A DNA stretch of 64,000 bases from SGZJ01 sp949372955 (GCA_949372955.1 CASIAX010000001.1:62001-126000), one strand, 5' to 3'. Counted from the stretch's first letter, positions 52,147 through 61,673 are shown. Numbers and translations: made by a program. The notes: generated by a model from the letters alone, not told the origin.

Positions 52147-53945
52147 TGAGTAACCTAATTAAATTATTACCAGATCACGTTGCTAATCAAATAGCTGCAG
52201 GTGAAGTAGTCCAAAGACCTTCCTCAGTAGTTAAAGAGCTATTAGAGAACTCTATAGATTCTGGTGCTAAGAAAATATCTTTATTAATAAAAGAAGCTGG
52301 TAGAACTCTGATTCAAGTTGTAGATAACGGAAGTGGGATGTCTGAAAAAGATGCGGTTATTTGCTTTGAGCGTCATTCAACTTCAAAAATTACTAATGCA
52401 GCCGATTTATTTAATTTATCTACAAAAGGTTTTAGGGGTGAGGCTTTAGCTAGTATAGCAGCAATTTCACATACAGAGTTAATTACAAAGAACGAATCTA
52501 GTGACATCGGTACATTTATAAAGATTGAGGGAAATAAAATCATTCAAAATAAGTCAATTGTCTCCAATATTGGTTCTTCTATTTCCGTTAAAAATCTTTT
52601 TTATAATGTACCAGCTCGAAGAAATTTTTTAAAATCTGACAATGTAGAGGTTCGACATATCATAAATGAGTTTCATAGAGTGGCACTAGCTCACCCAGAA
52701 ATTCATTTTGAATTTGATAATAATGACTTACAATTATTTAGTTTACCAATTTCCAACATAAGACAGAGAATCGTTAATATTTTTGGGTCTAAGTCGAACG
52801 AAAAACTAGTCCCAGTTGATGAAACAACTGAAGTTTTAAAGCTTTCAGGTTTTATCTTCAAACCTGAATTCTCAAAAAAATCAAGAGGAGAACAGTTTTT
52901 TTTTGTAAATAATAGATATATAAAAAATGCCTACTTAAACCATGCAGTTAATTCTGCTTTTGAAGGTTTAATTAATAGCGGATATAACGCATCCTATTTT
53001 CTTTTTCTAGAAGTTGACCCAAAACGTATAGATATAAATATACATCCAACTAAGACTGAAATTAAATTTGATGATGATCATACAATTTATGCAATATTAA
53101 GATCTGCTATTAAACATAGTTTAGGTCAATTTAATATATCTCCAGTTCTAGACTTTGATAGGGATAAAAACTTAGATATTCCTTATAAATACACCTCTAT
53201 GCCAGCTAGTGCTAATCTTGAAGTAGAAGTGGATCGTAATTATAACCCATTTGAAAAAAACAATAGTGAACTCAAGTCTCAAATCAATACTCAAGATTTT
53301 GCTAAAGAGGAAGAATTAGTATATTCTAGCTTATCTGAAAATTTAAATTCACAATTAGATGTATCTGACAGCTTAAAAGACTCTAAACCAACTGTATTTC
53401 AGCTTAGAAATAAGTATTTAGTAAATAAAATTAAATCTGGGCTTGTTATTATAAATCAAAACAGAGCACATCAAAGAATTTTATATGAAAATTTCCTTAA
53501 ATATATTACTGTTCAGGGAAATGAATCACAAAAATTATTATATCCTATTGAGGTACATTTATCAATAAAAGAAATTGCTATTATTGATAACTTTAAAACA
53601 CAACTAAATAATTCTGGTTTTTTATTTGATACTGTCAATAATGAGACCTTATCTTTCTCTTCCTTACCAGCATCTATTGAGGAAAGTAATATAGAGTCAA
53701 TAATAAGACAGCTGTTGGATAATATTAGTAATGAAATTCCTGACGATAATTTTAGCCAAACGGATATGATTTCAAAATCTTTAGCTAAAAGTATGTCTAT
53801 TAAAAATGGACAAAATTTAAACCCCAATGAAATGGAATATATCGTTAATGGACTATTTGCTTGTAAAGAACCAAATATATCTCCATTTAATAAAAGAACA
53901 TACATTACTTTAACCTCTGAAGATTTAGATACTAAATTCAACTAA
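52146..53945 (+). CDS. mutL: DNA mismatch repair protein MutL
   Basis: A 599-residue MutL with an intact GHKL ATPase: VVKELLENSIDSGA (Glu31, Asn35), DNGSGM, and STKGFRGEALASIA, followed by the transducer domain (FFFVNNRYIKNAYLNHA, DINIHPTKTEIKF). The C-terminal domain lacks an obvious nuclease site: the DQHAxxExxxxE position reads NQNRAHQRILYE (437-448) and the CPHGRP position reads SPFNKR (579-584). MutL couples MutS mismatch recognition to downstream steps. It overlaps the upstream small gene by one base, and the first rhomboid follows after three bases. Confidence 0.95.
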   Translation: MSNLIKLLPDHVANQIAAGEVVQRPSSVVKELLENSIDSGAKKISLLIKEAGRTLIQVVDNGSGMSEKDAVICFERHSTSKITNAADLFNLSTKGFRGEALASIAAISHTELITKNESSDIGTFIKIEGNKIIQNKSIVSNIGSSISVKNLFYNVPARRNFLKSDNVEVRHIINEFHRVALAHPEIHFEFDNNDLQLFSLPISNIRQRIVNIFGSKSNEKLVPVDETTEVLKLSGFIFKPEFSKKSRGEQFFFVNNRYIKNAYLNHAVNSAFEGLINSGYNASYFLFLEVDPKRIDINIHPTKTEIKFDDDHTIYAILRSAIKHSLGQFNISPVLDFDRDKNLDIPYKYTSMPASANLEVEVDRNYNPFEKNNSELKSQINTQDFAKEEELVYSSLSENLNSQLDVSDSLKDSKPTVFQLRNKYLVNKIKSGLVIINQNRAHQRILYENFLKYITVQGNESQKLLYPIEVHLSIKEIAIIDNFKTQLNNSGFLFDTVNNETLSFSSLPASIEESNIESIIRQLLDNISNEIPDDNFSQTDMISKSLAKSMSIKNGQNLNPNEMEYIVNGLFACKEPNISPFNKRTYITLTSEDLDTKFN

Positions 53946-53948
53946 AAT

Positions 53949-54701
53949 ATGCTTAGAACTATTACAGACGGAGTTAAACACCTATTAATAATTAATGTCA
54001 TTATGTTTGGTGCTACTTTTTTGATTAATCCTGATTTAATGTATTCTCTTTTTGGTTTGTATTTCCCAGAAAATAATATATTTCAACCATGGCAAATTAT
54101 CTCCCATATGTTCATGCACGGAGATTTAATGCACTTAATATTTAATATGGTAGCTCTTTATATGTTTGGAACTGCAGTAGAGCAGGTCTATGGCACCAAT
54201 AAATTTATATTTCTATATTTTTCTTGTGGTTTAGGGGCAGCTTTAATTTCTTTGACATTCTCCTACTATAGTTTTTATAGTGTTCTAGATATACTAGTTT
54301 CATCGGATATAAGTAAGTCTGAGATTTTAAATTTATTAAATCAAGGTAAATATAACTCGGGTTGGTTATCTGTAATTGGCGAATCAGATTTAGGTGCTTT
54401 TATTTCAGCATTTAATACAACTATGGTTGGTGCCTCGGGAGCTATAATGGGAGTTTTAGTAGCGTTTGGGTATCTATTTCCTGAAAGTAAGCTAATGCTA
54501 TTGTTTTTACCTTTTCCTATCAAGGCAAAGTATTTTATTCCTGGAATTATTTTACTGGATTTATTTTCTGCTGTAACTGGTGCTTCAATTTTTAGTCCAA
54601 GTAATACTGCCTACATTGCACACCTAGGTGGTGCTTTTACAGGTTTTTTAATAATGTACTATTGGAGAAAGAACCAATTTAATTCAAATAGATGGAATTA
54701 A
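53949..54701 (+). CDS. Rhomboid family intramembrane serine protease (first of two)
   Basis: A 250-residue protein with six membrane helices and complete rhomboid motifs: FMHGDLMHLIFNMVALYMFG, the catalytic Ser163 in GASGAIMG and His225 in AHLGGAF. About 50 residues lie between the third helix and the serine (VSSDISKSEILNLLNQ...), an insertion I believe is common to flavobacterial members. Rhomboids cleave transmembrane segments within the membrane. It sits three bases after mutL and overlaps the second rhomboid by ten bases. Confidence 0.94.
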   Translation: MLRTITDGVKHLLIINVIMFGATFLINPDLMYSLFGLYFPENNIFQPWQIISHMFMHGDLMHLIFNMVALYMFGTAVEQVYGTNKFIFLYFSCGLGAALISLTFSYYSFYSVLDILVSSDISKSEILNLLNQGKYNSGWLSVIGESDLGAFISAFNTTMVGASGAIMGVLVAFGYLFPESKLMLLFLPFPIKAKYFIPGIILLDLFSAVTGASIFSPSNTAYIAHLGGAFTGFLIMYYWRKNQFNSNRWN

Positions 54702-55510
54702 ATGACCTAAAAATTAAATATAAATCTTTTTCAATTTTTGAAAAAATTATATTTTTTAATTCTACAATATTTCTCCTTTCTTTAGCTTTTAAAAGCTTTA
54801 TTCTTGATTTCTTTCAGCTTAATTCAAATATTGAAAATCTCTTACTTAATCCCTGGACCTTAGTAACCTACTCTTTTGTACACATAAGTATCTGGGATCT
54901 CTTTTTTAATATGTTAATACTTTTTTATGTTAGTACACCACTAGTTAATATTTTTAAAAATACTCTACCTCTAAAAATATATTTTTATGGAATTTTAATA
55001 GGTGGTTTATTTTTTGTGTTATCATCTTCATTTTTAATCTCTATTGATCGTGTTTATAACTTAATTGGTGCATCAGCAGGAGTTAGAGCACTTTTGATCT
55101 TTTTGTGCTTGTATATGCCTTATAAAGAAGTTTCTATCGCTTTTTGGAAGGTTAAATTAAAATATGTAGCATATGTAATTCTACTAATTGATGTTTTAGG
55201 TGCTTTTGGAGTTAATTCAGGTGGATATATTTCACACCTTGGAGGTGATTTACTAGGAATGTATTTTTACTCTAATTTATATCCATCTAAAAAGGGTTCA
55301 TTTTTTGACTGGAAAACCATCCAATCCTATTTTTTTAGTAAATCTAAAATGAAATATTATAAAAATAAGGATGTTAAAAAACAAAACCTTAAAAGTGATG
55401 CTGTTGCTCAAAAACGAATAGATGTTATTTTAGATAAAATCAGTAAAAGTGGTTACGAAAATTTATCAAAAGATGAAAAAGATTTTTTATTTAAGGCTGG
55501 AAAAAAGTAG
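54692..55510 (+). CDS. Rhomboid family protein (second of two)
   Basis: A 272-residue protein with six membrane helices and rhomboid motifs in divergent form: FVHISIWDLFFNMLILFYV instead of the usual GHxxxNM, catalytic Ser128 in GASAGVRA, and His182 in SHLGGDLL. Both catalytic residues are present, but the L1-loop motif is altered, so its activity is less certain than for the first rhomboid. A basic cytoplasmic C-terminal tail of about 60 residues follows. It overlaps the first rhomboid by ten bases and precedes the EEP gene by six. Confidence 0.9.
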   Translation: MELNDLKIKYKSFSIFEKIIFFNSTIFLLSLAFKSFILDFFQLNSNIENLLLNPWTLVTYSFVHISIWDLFFNMLILFYVSTPLVNIFKNTLPLKIYFYGILIGGLFFVLSSSFLISIDRVYNLIGASAGVRALLIFLCLYMPYKEVSIAFWKVKLKYVAYVILLIDVLGAFGVNSGGYISHLGGDLLGMYFYSNLYPSKKGSFFDWKTIQSYFFSKSKMKYYKNKDVKKQNLKSDAVAQKRIDVILDKISKSGYENLSKDEKDFLFKAGKK

Positions 55511-55516
55511 TATCAT

Positions 55517-56536
55517 ATGAAAAACCTTAATCTTATTGATAAACTACTTTATTTCATTAATTCTATTTTAGCTATACTTTTATTATTTTCTTTTACTCTA
55601 CAGTACATAAAACCTAGTTTATTTCCTTATTTATCTTTTGTGAGCTTATCTGTACCAATATTATTATTACTAAATTTTTTATTTTGTGTATACTGGATAA
55701 TTAAATTAAAAAAGCAGTTTATATTATCTCTGTTAATTTTGTTAATTGGATATAGTCAAGTGCTTTCCTTTTTTAAACTATCTAAAAATATTGAAAGAGT
55801 TAGTCCTGACAATATTAGTGTTATGAGTTATAATGTTCGACTTTTTAATTTATATAATTGGATTGACAATGATGAAATATTAAATGATATAAAGTCTTTT
55901 GTCAATAATGAAAATCCTGATGTTATTAATATCCAAGAATTTAGAAGTACTAAGGAATTTTCTTTAGATGCGTACCCCTATAAACACTCATCTTTAAGTG
56001 ATGGTAAAACTAGTTATGGTTTGGCTTCTTTTTCTAAATTACCAATAGTAAATCAGGGAGTTATATTATCTGAAAACTCTTCTGCTATTGCTATTTATAT
56101 AGATGTTATAAAGTATAGAGATACTTTAAGGTTTTATAATATCCATCTCAAGTCTTTTAAATTAGAATCGGAATTAGAAATTATTTCAGAAACCAACTCT
56201 GATAAAATCTTAAATGTATTCGACAACACATTCAAGATTCAGGAAAACCAATCTAAAATTATTTCTAAACATATTAAACAATCTCCTTATAAAGTGGTGG
56301 TTTCTGGTGACTTTAATAATACTGCTTATTCATATGTTTACAAGCTTTTAAAAGATGATTTAGTAGATGCTTTTGATTCTGCAGGTAGTGGTTTTGGTAG
56401 TACCTACAACTTTAAATATTTTCCTATGAGAATAGATTTTATCTTAATGGATAATTCATTTAGAATAAATGAATTCAAGACTTTTGATAAAAACTTGTCA
56501 GATCACTTTCCTATAATTTCTACTTTTAATTTATAA
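55517..56536 (+). CDS. Membrane-anchored endonuclease/exonuclease/phosphatase (EEP) family protein
   Basis: The 339-residue protein begins with three hydrophobic helices (to about residue 85), then an EEP domain with the catalytic set NVRLFNLYNW, INIQEFRS (metal-binding Glu), VVSGDFNNT (Asp/Asn) and LSDHFPI (Asp-His pair). EEP enzymes cleave phosphodiesters or phosphate esters in DNA, RNA, inositol phosphates or lipids; the substrate is unknown. It is the last gene of the mutL-rhomboid run and its 3' end overlaps the convergent WbqC-like gene by 11 bases. Confidence 0.88.
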   Translation: MKNLNLIDKLLYFINSILAILLLFSFTLQYIKPSLFPYLSFVSLSVPILLLLNFLFCVYWIIKLKKQFILSLLILLIGYSQVLSFFKLSKNIERVSPDNISVMSYNVRLFNLYNWIDNDEILNDIKSFVNNENPDVINIQEFRSTKEFSLDAYPYKHSSLSDGKTSYGLASFSKLPIVNQGVILSENSSAIAIYIDVIKYRDTLRFYNIHLKSFKLESELEIISETNSDKILNVFDNTFKIQENQSKIISKHIKQSPYKVVVSGDFNNTAYSYVYKLLKDDLVDAFDSAGSGFGSTYNFKYFPMRIDFILMDNSFRINEFKTFDKNLSDHFPIISTFNL

Positions 56537-57128
56537 GTGAGGTTGAATTATTTCCTTCACAGAACAGAACATCTAGAATACTTAAGTTTGGTAGATAACC
56601 ATATTTTGATTCAAACACCTGGATATACTTAGGCGTAGCATATTCTTTTTCTTTTCTAGCGACACTTAAATATCTTAGATCAATAAGTCCAGAGTAATTT
56701 TCATTATAACTTTCACTTTTCACATAATTTATATTAACGTCTAATAAATTACTAATTAGATTGATGCATTTGATATTAAAATCCACTAAAAACATTTCTT
56801 TTTCCGAGTAAAGGTTTATAAAATCATCTTCAAAATATTCAAAATAAGGTGAGCTTCTATACGCACTCTGTAAAGATTTAAGATGTAGTGCCATCCAATC
56901 TGATTCATAAGATATTTTGATATCTATATAGAGTTCTCTGTTTTTATGGGTGTGAATTACAGGGATAAAGAGACCTAACTTACCGTTAGCTCCGTAAATA
57001 TAGGTTCTATTTCTATAAGTTTGTTTTTGATAGTTATCACTTACTTCAAAAAGGATTTTTTCGGCTTTGATAATCTGTGTAAACTGCTGAATATTAGGAA
57101 AGTAATTTGGATGAATTATAATATCCAT
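56526..57128 (-). CDS. WbqC-like family protein
   Basis: A 200-residue protein matching the WbqC family: DIIIHPNYFPNIQQFTQI at the N-terminus, YRNRTYIYGANGKLGLFIPV, and ESDWMALHLKSLQSAYRSSPYFEYF, with a later SGLIDLRYLSVARKEKEY. WbqC-type proteins occur in polysaccharide gene sets and, in Bacteroidota, as a solitary conserved gene downstream of lepB; the function is not established. Its start codon region shares one base with the lepB stop at 57128. No signal peptide is seen. Confidence 0.85.
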   Translation of the reverse strand: MDIIIHPNYFPNIQQFTQIIKAEKILFEVSDNYQKQTYRNRTYIYGANGKLGLFIPVIHTHKNRELYIDIKISYESDWMALHLKSLQSAYRSSPYFEYFEDDFINLYSEKEMFLVDFNIKCINLISNLLDVNINYVKSESYNENYSGLIDLRYLSVARKEKEYATPKYIQVFESKYGYLPNLSILDVLFCEGNNSTSLIN

Positions 57129-58675
57129 TAATCTTCTTTTTTATATTTTTTCCACTTTTTTACTCCAAAATAAATTCCAAGAAATACTAAAAATGGTACA
57201 AAATAGGAGGTAGGACTACCTTCACCATGGACTGTTGTAAACATTCTTTCCCATCTTATTTTATTAAACCCTTTTCCATTTGTATTCCAACTCAACCATT
57301 TAAATACTGGTTTTCCAACAACATGGTCAAATGGAACAAATCCCCAAGCTCTTGAATCCTGAGAGTTATGGCGATTATCACCCATTAGCCAATAATAGTC
57401 TTGTTTGAAAGTATACTCAGTTGTAAGTTCTCCATTTATAAAAATATTATCACCTTCTACACTTAGTGTATTATTTTCATAAACTTCAATTACCCTTTTA
57501 TAAAGAGGTAAGTTTTCAAAATTAATATCTATCGTAGATCCTTCCTCTGGTATGTATAAAGGACCAAAATAATCGTTGTTCCAGTTGTAATTTTCGTTAT
57601 GTGGAAATATATTAGAGTCTCTATTTCCTTCTACCGCTAAATATTTTTCAATTGAACCAACATTAGGATGGTTTTTGAATTTATCCACAATCTTATCGCT
57701 CATAGCGATAAATTGATATGTATTGTTTCTGTTAATTATCCCAAAAGGATCAGTTATATCATAATTATTAACCATTACTTTTTTACTGAAAGTTCTGTTT
57801 TTTGGTTCTACCAAATAAGAGAACTGTAACTCTGCACGATCATTTAATTTATTTTTCTCTCCGTTTATATAAACATATCCGTCTTTGATTTCTATTGTAT
57901 CACCGGCTATGCCTACACATCTTTTTACGTAATTGGTTTTCTTATCAATAGGCTTGTAGTAATATTTATCTGTGTGATACATGTTTAGCATAGTATCTAC
58001 AGGCCAGTTAAAAACAACAATGTCATTATTTTTTATTTTCTGAAAACCTGGGAGTCTCAAGTAGGGTAATTCAAAATCTTCTAAATACGATTTTGTTTTA
58101 ATAAAAGGAATAGTATCATGCACCATAGGAGCTGCAACTGTAGTCATTGGTACTCTAGCACCATAATGAAACTTACTGACAAATAAGAAATCTCCTACTA
58201 ATAATGATTTTTCTAATGAAGATGTAGGAATCGTGTAAGGTTGCATTACATAATTGTGTACTAGGGTAGCGGCAATAATTGCCCAAAAAATTGAGCTGGT
58301 CCATTCTCCACTAGTACTTTTTGGGTTTATATCTCTATTTTTAACATGATTTAGATCTAAAAAATAGTTGAGGTAATAGGTGTACAAACCTAGTGTAATG
58401 ATTGTAAGAAAAGTATCTAGGTATGTGTTTTTACCAAAACTTCTTGCAATTTCAACCCATAGTACTATAAACATCATAACATTTATAACAGGAAAGAAAA
58501 GTAAAAACACTAACCACCACTTACGATTAATTATTCGCATTAAAACAATGGCATTATAAACAGGCACAAATGCGGCCCAAGGCTTTTCACCAGCTTTAAT
58601 ATATAATTTCCATGTTCCTAGGCCATGTATAAATTGTACTGCAATAAATATTATAAACCAATCTTGGTAAGACAT
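57128..58675 (-). CDS. lepB: Signal peptidase I with N-terminal DUF5684-like membrane region
   Basis: A 515-residue LepB of the Bacteroidota type. Residues 1-110 form hydrophobic helices with KAGEKPWAAFVPVYNAIVLM (DUF5684-like). The peptidase has Ser153 in IPTSSLEKSLLVGDF and Lys251 in NYVKRCVGIAGDTIEI, then a long insertion (about 262-425) and the signature WLMGDNRHNSQDSRAWGFVP. It removes signal peptides at the periplasmic face. The insertion and N-terminal region are normal for the phylum but make it much longer than E. coli LepB. It lies 52 bases after dapB. Confidence 0.95.
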   Translation of the reverse strand: MSYQDWFIIFIAVQFIHGLGTWKLYIKAGEKPWAAFVPVYNAIVLMRIINRKWWLVFLLFFPVINVMMFIVLWVEIARSFGKNTYLDTFLTIITLGLYTYYLNYFLDLNHVKNRDINPKSTSGEWTSSIFWAIIAATLVHNYVMQPYTIPTSSLEKSLLVGDFLFVSKFHYGARVPMTTVAAPMVHDTIPFIKTKSYLEDFELPYLRLPGFQKIKNNDIVVFNWPVDTMLNMYHTDKYYYKPIDKKTNYVKRCVGIAGDTIEIKDGYVYINGEKNKLNDRAELQFSYLVEPKNRTFSKKVMVNNYDITDPFGIINRNNTYQFIAMSDKIVDKFKNHPNVGSIEKYLAVEGNRDSNIFPHNENYNWNNDYFGPLYIPEEGSTIDINFENLPLYKRVIEVYENNTLSVEGDNIFINGELTTEYTFKQDYYWLMGDNRHNSQDSRAWGFVPFDHVVGKPVFKWLSWNTNGKGFNKIRWERMFTTVHGEGSPTSYFVPFLVFLGIYFGVKKWKKYKKED

Positions 58676-58727
58676 TTTTTTTAAATTTTTTTAAATTTAA
58701 TAATTCAGTTAAAACAATAACTACTAT

Positions 58728-59426
58728 TTAACCCATGTTTAACATATCACTTATAGAAAAACAACCTTTTTTATTTACTAACCACTCTGCCGCAACTACT
58801 GCACCTAAAGCAAATCCATCTCGGCTCAGAGCTTCATGCTTAATAGAGATAATATCATTTTTAGAACTATATATCACTTTATGAATCCCATTTACTTCCT
58901 TTTCTCTGAAAGAATTCATATTAATTATATCATCAGATTTAGAATCTAACTCCCAATTTTTATATCTAGAATTAGAAATAATATCCTTTGCTACTGTAAT
59001 CGCAGTTCCGCTAGGTTTATCTACTTTATGTATATGATGAGTTTCATCTATTGAAGCTTTATATTGATTTTTATCGGACATTAGAAGAGCCAACTTTTTA
59101 TTTAATTCGAAAAAAATATTGGCTCCAAGACTAAAGTTGGATGCGTATAAAAAACTGCCATTTCTCTGCTCGCATAACTCTTTAATATTATCTAAATTAT
59201 CTAACCAACCTGTAGTGCCTGTTACAATCGGAATGCTATTGTTTAAACAATTTTTAATATTTGTAAATGCCGATTCTGGAGTACTGAATTCAATAGCAAT
59301 ATCAATATCTTTAATTAAGTTTACAGTACAATTATCTGTTTTAAAACTTATTGTATGCCCCCTGTCCATAGCAACTTTTTCTATTGCTTTTCCCATTTTC
59401 CCATATCCAATTAAACCAATTCTCAT
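58728..59426 (-). CDS. dapB: 4-hydroxy-tetrahydrodipicolinate reductase DapB
   Basis: A 232-residue DapB: N-terminal dinucleotide-binding GLIGYGKMGKAIE, the GTTGW loop (VTGTTGWLD), and the substrate/catalytic segment DETHHIHKVDKPSGTA, then the C-terminal FALGAVVAAEWL. It makes tetrahydrodipicolinate for lysine and meso-diaminopimelate, hence cell-wall synthesis. Its ATG overlaps the DUF5683 stop by four bases (ATGA). It lies in the parA-parB-DUF5683-dapB-lepB order typical of flavobacteria. Confidence 0.97.
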   Translation of the reverse strand: MRIGLIGYGKMGKAIEKVAMDRGHTISFKTDNCTVNLIKDIDIAIEFSTPESAFTNIKNCLNNSIPIVTGTTGWLDNLDNIKELCEQRNGSFLYASNFSLGANIFFELNKKLALLMSDKNQYKASIDETHHIHKVDKPSGTAITVAKDIISNSRYKNWELDSKSDDIINMNSFREKEVNGIHKVIYSSKNDIISIKHEALSRDGFALGAVVAAEWLVNKKGCFSISDMLNMG

Positions 59427-59974
59427 AAGGATAATTTTAAGCTCAGAGAAAGGTCTGATGTTGAGTTAATTTCATTAAAGTTATAAACTGGTGATAGCGA
59501 TAGATTGTCATCAATGTTGTACTGCATTAAATGTGCGTCTACATTCGCATCAATTATATTCAGTGCATAAAGACCGATAGTTACTAGAATAGACATCTCT
59601 TTGTTTCTTTTTAATTGCTTTTGAGCTCTTACAAGGCCGTCATTTGAGATATTTGGTGTAAGGCCAGTTCCCCAAAACTCATCATCCGTAAAACCAGCTA
59701 GTCTTCTTTTATATGCGCCTCTATATTTTTTATAGCTCTTGTTATTTTCGTTATGGAAATAAATACCTGTTCCAATAGCCCCATATACAATAGGTATTTT
59801 CCAGTATTTTTTATTATAAGCCTGTCCTAGCCCAGGTAAAATAGCAGAAAAAAACGCTGCTTTTGAAGGGGCTAATATTTTTTCATTTTCCTCTTTTTGA
59901 TCCACCTCCTGAGAGAATATACTCTGAGATATAATTAAAGTAATTAAAAATAAAATTAGCCTACTATTATTCAT
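59423..59974 (-). CDS. DUF5683 domain protein, exported
   Basis: A 183-residue protein with an N-terminal signal peptide (LILFLITLIISQSIFSQ) and the DUF5683 core with SKAAFFSAILPGLGQAYNKKYWKIPIVYGAIGTG, then YRGAYKRRLAGF. The family is widespread in Bacteroidota between parB and dapB; its function is unknown to me. A glycine-rich hydrophobic segment may insert in a membrane. It overlaps parB by eight bases and dapB by four, so it is translated from the same message. Confidence 0.85.
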   Translation of the reverse strand: MNNSRLILFLITLIISQSIFSQEVDQKEENEKILAPSKAAFFSAILPGLGQAYNKKYWKIPIVYGAIGTGIYFHNENNKSYKKYRGAYKRRLAGFTDDEFWGTGLTPNISNDGLVRAQKQLKRNKEMSILVTIGLYALNIIDANVDAHLMQYNIDDNLSLSPVYNFNEINSTSDLSLSLKLSL

Positions 59975-60797
59975 TTAATAATTTATTGATTCTATTAAAT
60001 TCAATTTCGTTTTCAAAATTTATAACAAAATTTCCTTTACCGTTTTTTTCTTTGGTAACATTGACATCTGTACTAAGTAAAGAACTCTTGAATTTTGTTT
60101 TTATTTTCTTAGTTGATTTTACAGTTTCGCTCTTAAGATCCCTAACAAGAAGTTCTGTATTTCTAACAGATAGGTTTTTAGAAATTATTTTTTTGTAAAT
60201 ATCTAGTTGATCTTGATTAGAATTTATATTTATCAACGCTCTACCATGTCCCATTGAAATAAACCCATCTCTAATTCCACTTTGAATTATTGGATCTAAT
60301 TTTAATAATCTCAGATAATTGCTAATAGTGGTTCTGTTTTTACCAATCTTATCACTTAGCTCGTCTTGGGTTAAGCTAATCTCTTCAATTAATCTTTGGT
60401 ATGATATTGCTATTTCGATAGCATCTAAATCTTGTCTATGTATATTTTCAACAAGAGCCATTTCTAATGAATCTTGATCATTAGCTTCCCTTATAAAGGC
60501 AGGTATTTTTCTTAAACCAATTTCTTTACAAGCTCTTAGTCGTCTTTCTCCAGAAATAAGCTGATAATTATTAGTTCCAATTTTTCTAACTGTTATAGGC
60601 TGAATTATTCCAATATTTTTAATGGAAACACTTAGCTCTTTTAAGGAATTATTACTAAAATTCGATCTAGGTTGAAATGGGTTAACAGAAATTTCATTTA
60701 CTTGAACTTCATTAATGTTGGAGGTATTAGTATCTATTTTTTCTGAACTCAACATTGCAGATAAGCCTCTGCCTAATACTTGTTTTTTATTAGCCAT
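59967..60797 (-). CDS. parB: Chromosome-partitioning protein ParB
   Basis: A 276-residue ParB/Spo0J-type protein: an N-terminal ParA-interacting region (KKQVLGRGLSAML), the CTP-binding ParB domain with GERRLRAC (83-90) and VENIHRQDL (116-124), a helix-turn-helix around SLTQDELSDKIGKNRTTISN (141-160) and a C-terminal dimerisation part. It loads on parS and slides as a CTP-dependent clamp to form the partition complex. It follows parA by six bases and overlaps DUF5683 by eight. Confidence 0.96.
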   Translation of the reverse strand: MANKKQVLGRGLSAMLSSEKIDTNTSNINEVQVNEISVNPFQPRSNFSNNSLKELSVSIKNIGIIQPITVRKIGTNNYQLISGERRLRACKEIGLRKIPAFIREANDQDSLEMALVENIHRQDLDAIEIAISYQRLIEEISLTQDELSDKIGKNRTTISNYLRLLKLDPIIQSGIRDGFISMGHGRALININSNQDQLDIYKKIISKNLSVRNTELLVRDLKSETVKSTKKIKTKFKSSLLSTDVNVTKEKNGKGNFVINFENEIEFNRINKLLNE

Positions 60798-60803
60798 TTT
60801 TAG

Positions 60804-61565
60804 TTAATTTTTAGAAATTAATTCTCTTGCTAGACTCAAATAATTTTCTGCCCCCTTACTTCCAACATCATAATTGATTATGCTTTCTCCATAGCTAGGA
60901 GCCTCTCCAAGTTTAACATTTCGCTGGATGATTGTTTTAAAGACCATTTCCCCAAAATGGTTATTAACCTCTGATACAATTTGATTAGCAAGCTTTAGTC
61001 TTGAGTCATACATTGTTAACAACATTCCTTCTATCTCAAGACCTGAATTGTGTATTTTCTGAATATTCTTTATTGTATTTAGCAATTTCACTAATCCTTC
61101 TAATGCTAGATACTCGCACTGAATTGGAATTAAAACAGAATTAGAAGCGGTTAATGCATTTAATGTGATTAACCCTAGCGAAGGAGCACAATCAATAATT
61201 ATATAATCATAATGTACTTCACATTCTTGGATAGCTTTTTTTAACATATACTCCCTATCTGGTGTATCTACTAATTCTATCTCAATAGCCACTAAGTCTA
61301 TGTGTGATGGTATAATGTCTAGGTTTGGAACATCTGTTTTTAAAACACAATCACTTATTTTTTTCGTGTGCTCAAGTACCTGGTAGGTGCCATTTTCAAC
61401 TGTTTCAGTATCTATACCAAGAGATGATGTTGCGTTAGCCTGGGGGTCAGCATCTATAAGCAACACTTTTTTTTCTAAAACTCCTAATGAAGCAGCTAAG
61501 TTAACGGATGTAGTGGTTTTCCCAACACCGCCTTTTTGATTAGAAATTGCAATAATTTTAGTCAT
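60804..61565 (-). CDS. parA: Chromosome-partitioning ATPase ParA
   Basis: A 253-residue ParA/Soj ATPase with the deviant Walker A KGGVGKTTTSVNLAA (residues 11-25), Walker A' LIDADPQANATSSLG and Walker B IIIDCAPSLGL. It forms the DNA-bound gradient that moves ParB-parS complexes. The 108-base gap upstream, between it and the mutase gene, probably holds the promoter of the parA-parB-DUF5683-dapB run; I find no clear consensus there. Confidence 0.97.
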   Translation of the reverse strand: MTKIIAISNQKGGVGKTTTSVNLAASLGVLEKKVLLIDADPQANATSSLGIDTETVENGTYQVLEHTKKISDCVLKTDVPNLDIIPSHIDLVAIEIELVDTPDREYMLKKAIQECEVHYDYIIIDCAPSLGLITLNALTASNSVLIPIQCEYLALEGLVKLLNTIKNIQKIHNSGLEIEGMLLTMYDSRLKLANQIVSEVNNHFGEMVFKTIIQRNVKLGEAPSYGESIINYDVGSKGAENYLSLARELISKN

Positions 61566-61673
61566 TTATAATGGTATATATGAAAAAATAAAAATACAAC
61601 TAATTAGGTATATTTAAAATTTAACTTGTTAACATTATATCAGGGAGAAATCAAGATGAATAATGAGTAAATA

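Noticed and set aside
53513..53941. A 142-codon open frame antisense to mutL
   Set aside because: Hydrophobic, low-complexity translation with no recognisable domain, opposite the conserved MutL C-terminal domain; it is a codon-usage shadow.
57682..57690. A perfect DnaA box (TTATCCACA) on the plus strand in lepB, and TGTGGATAA sites near 4301 and 12530
   Set aside because: The boxes are single and scattered inside coding regions, with no cluster, no AT-rich unwinding region beside them and no dnaA gene. The presence of recF and parAB does not mark oriC in Bacteroidota.
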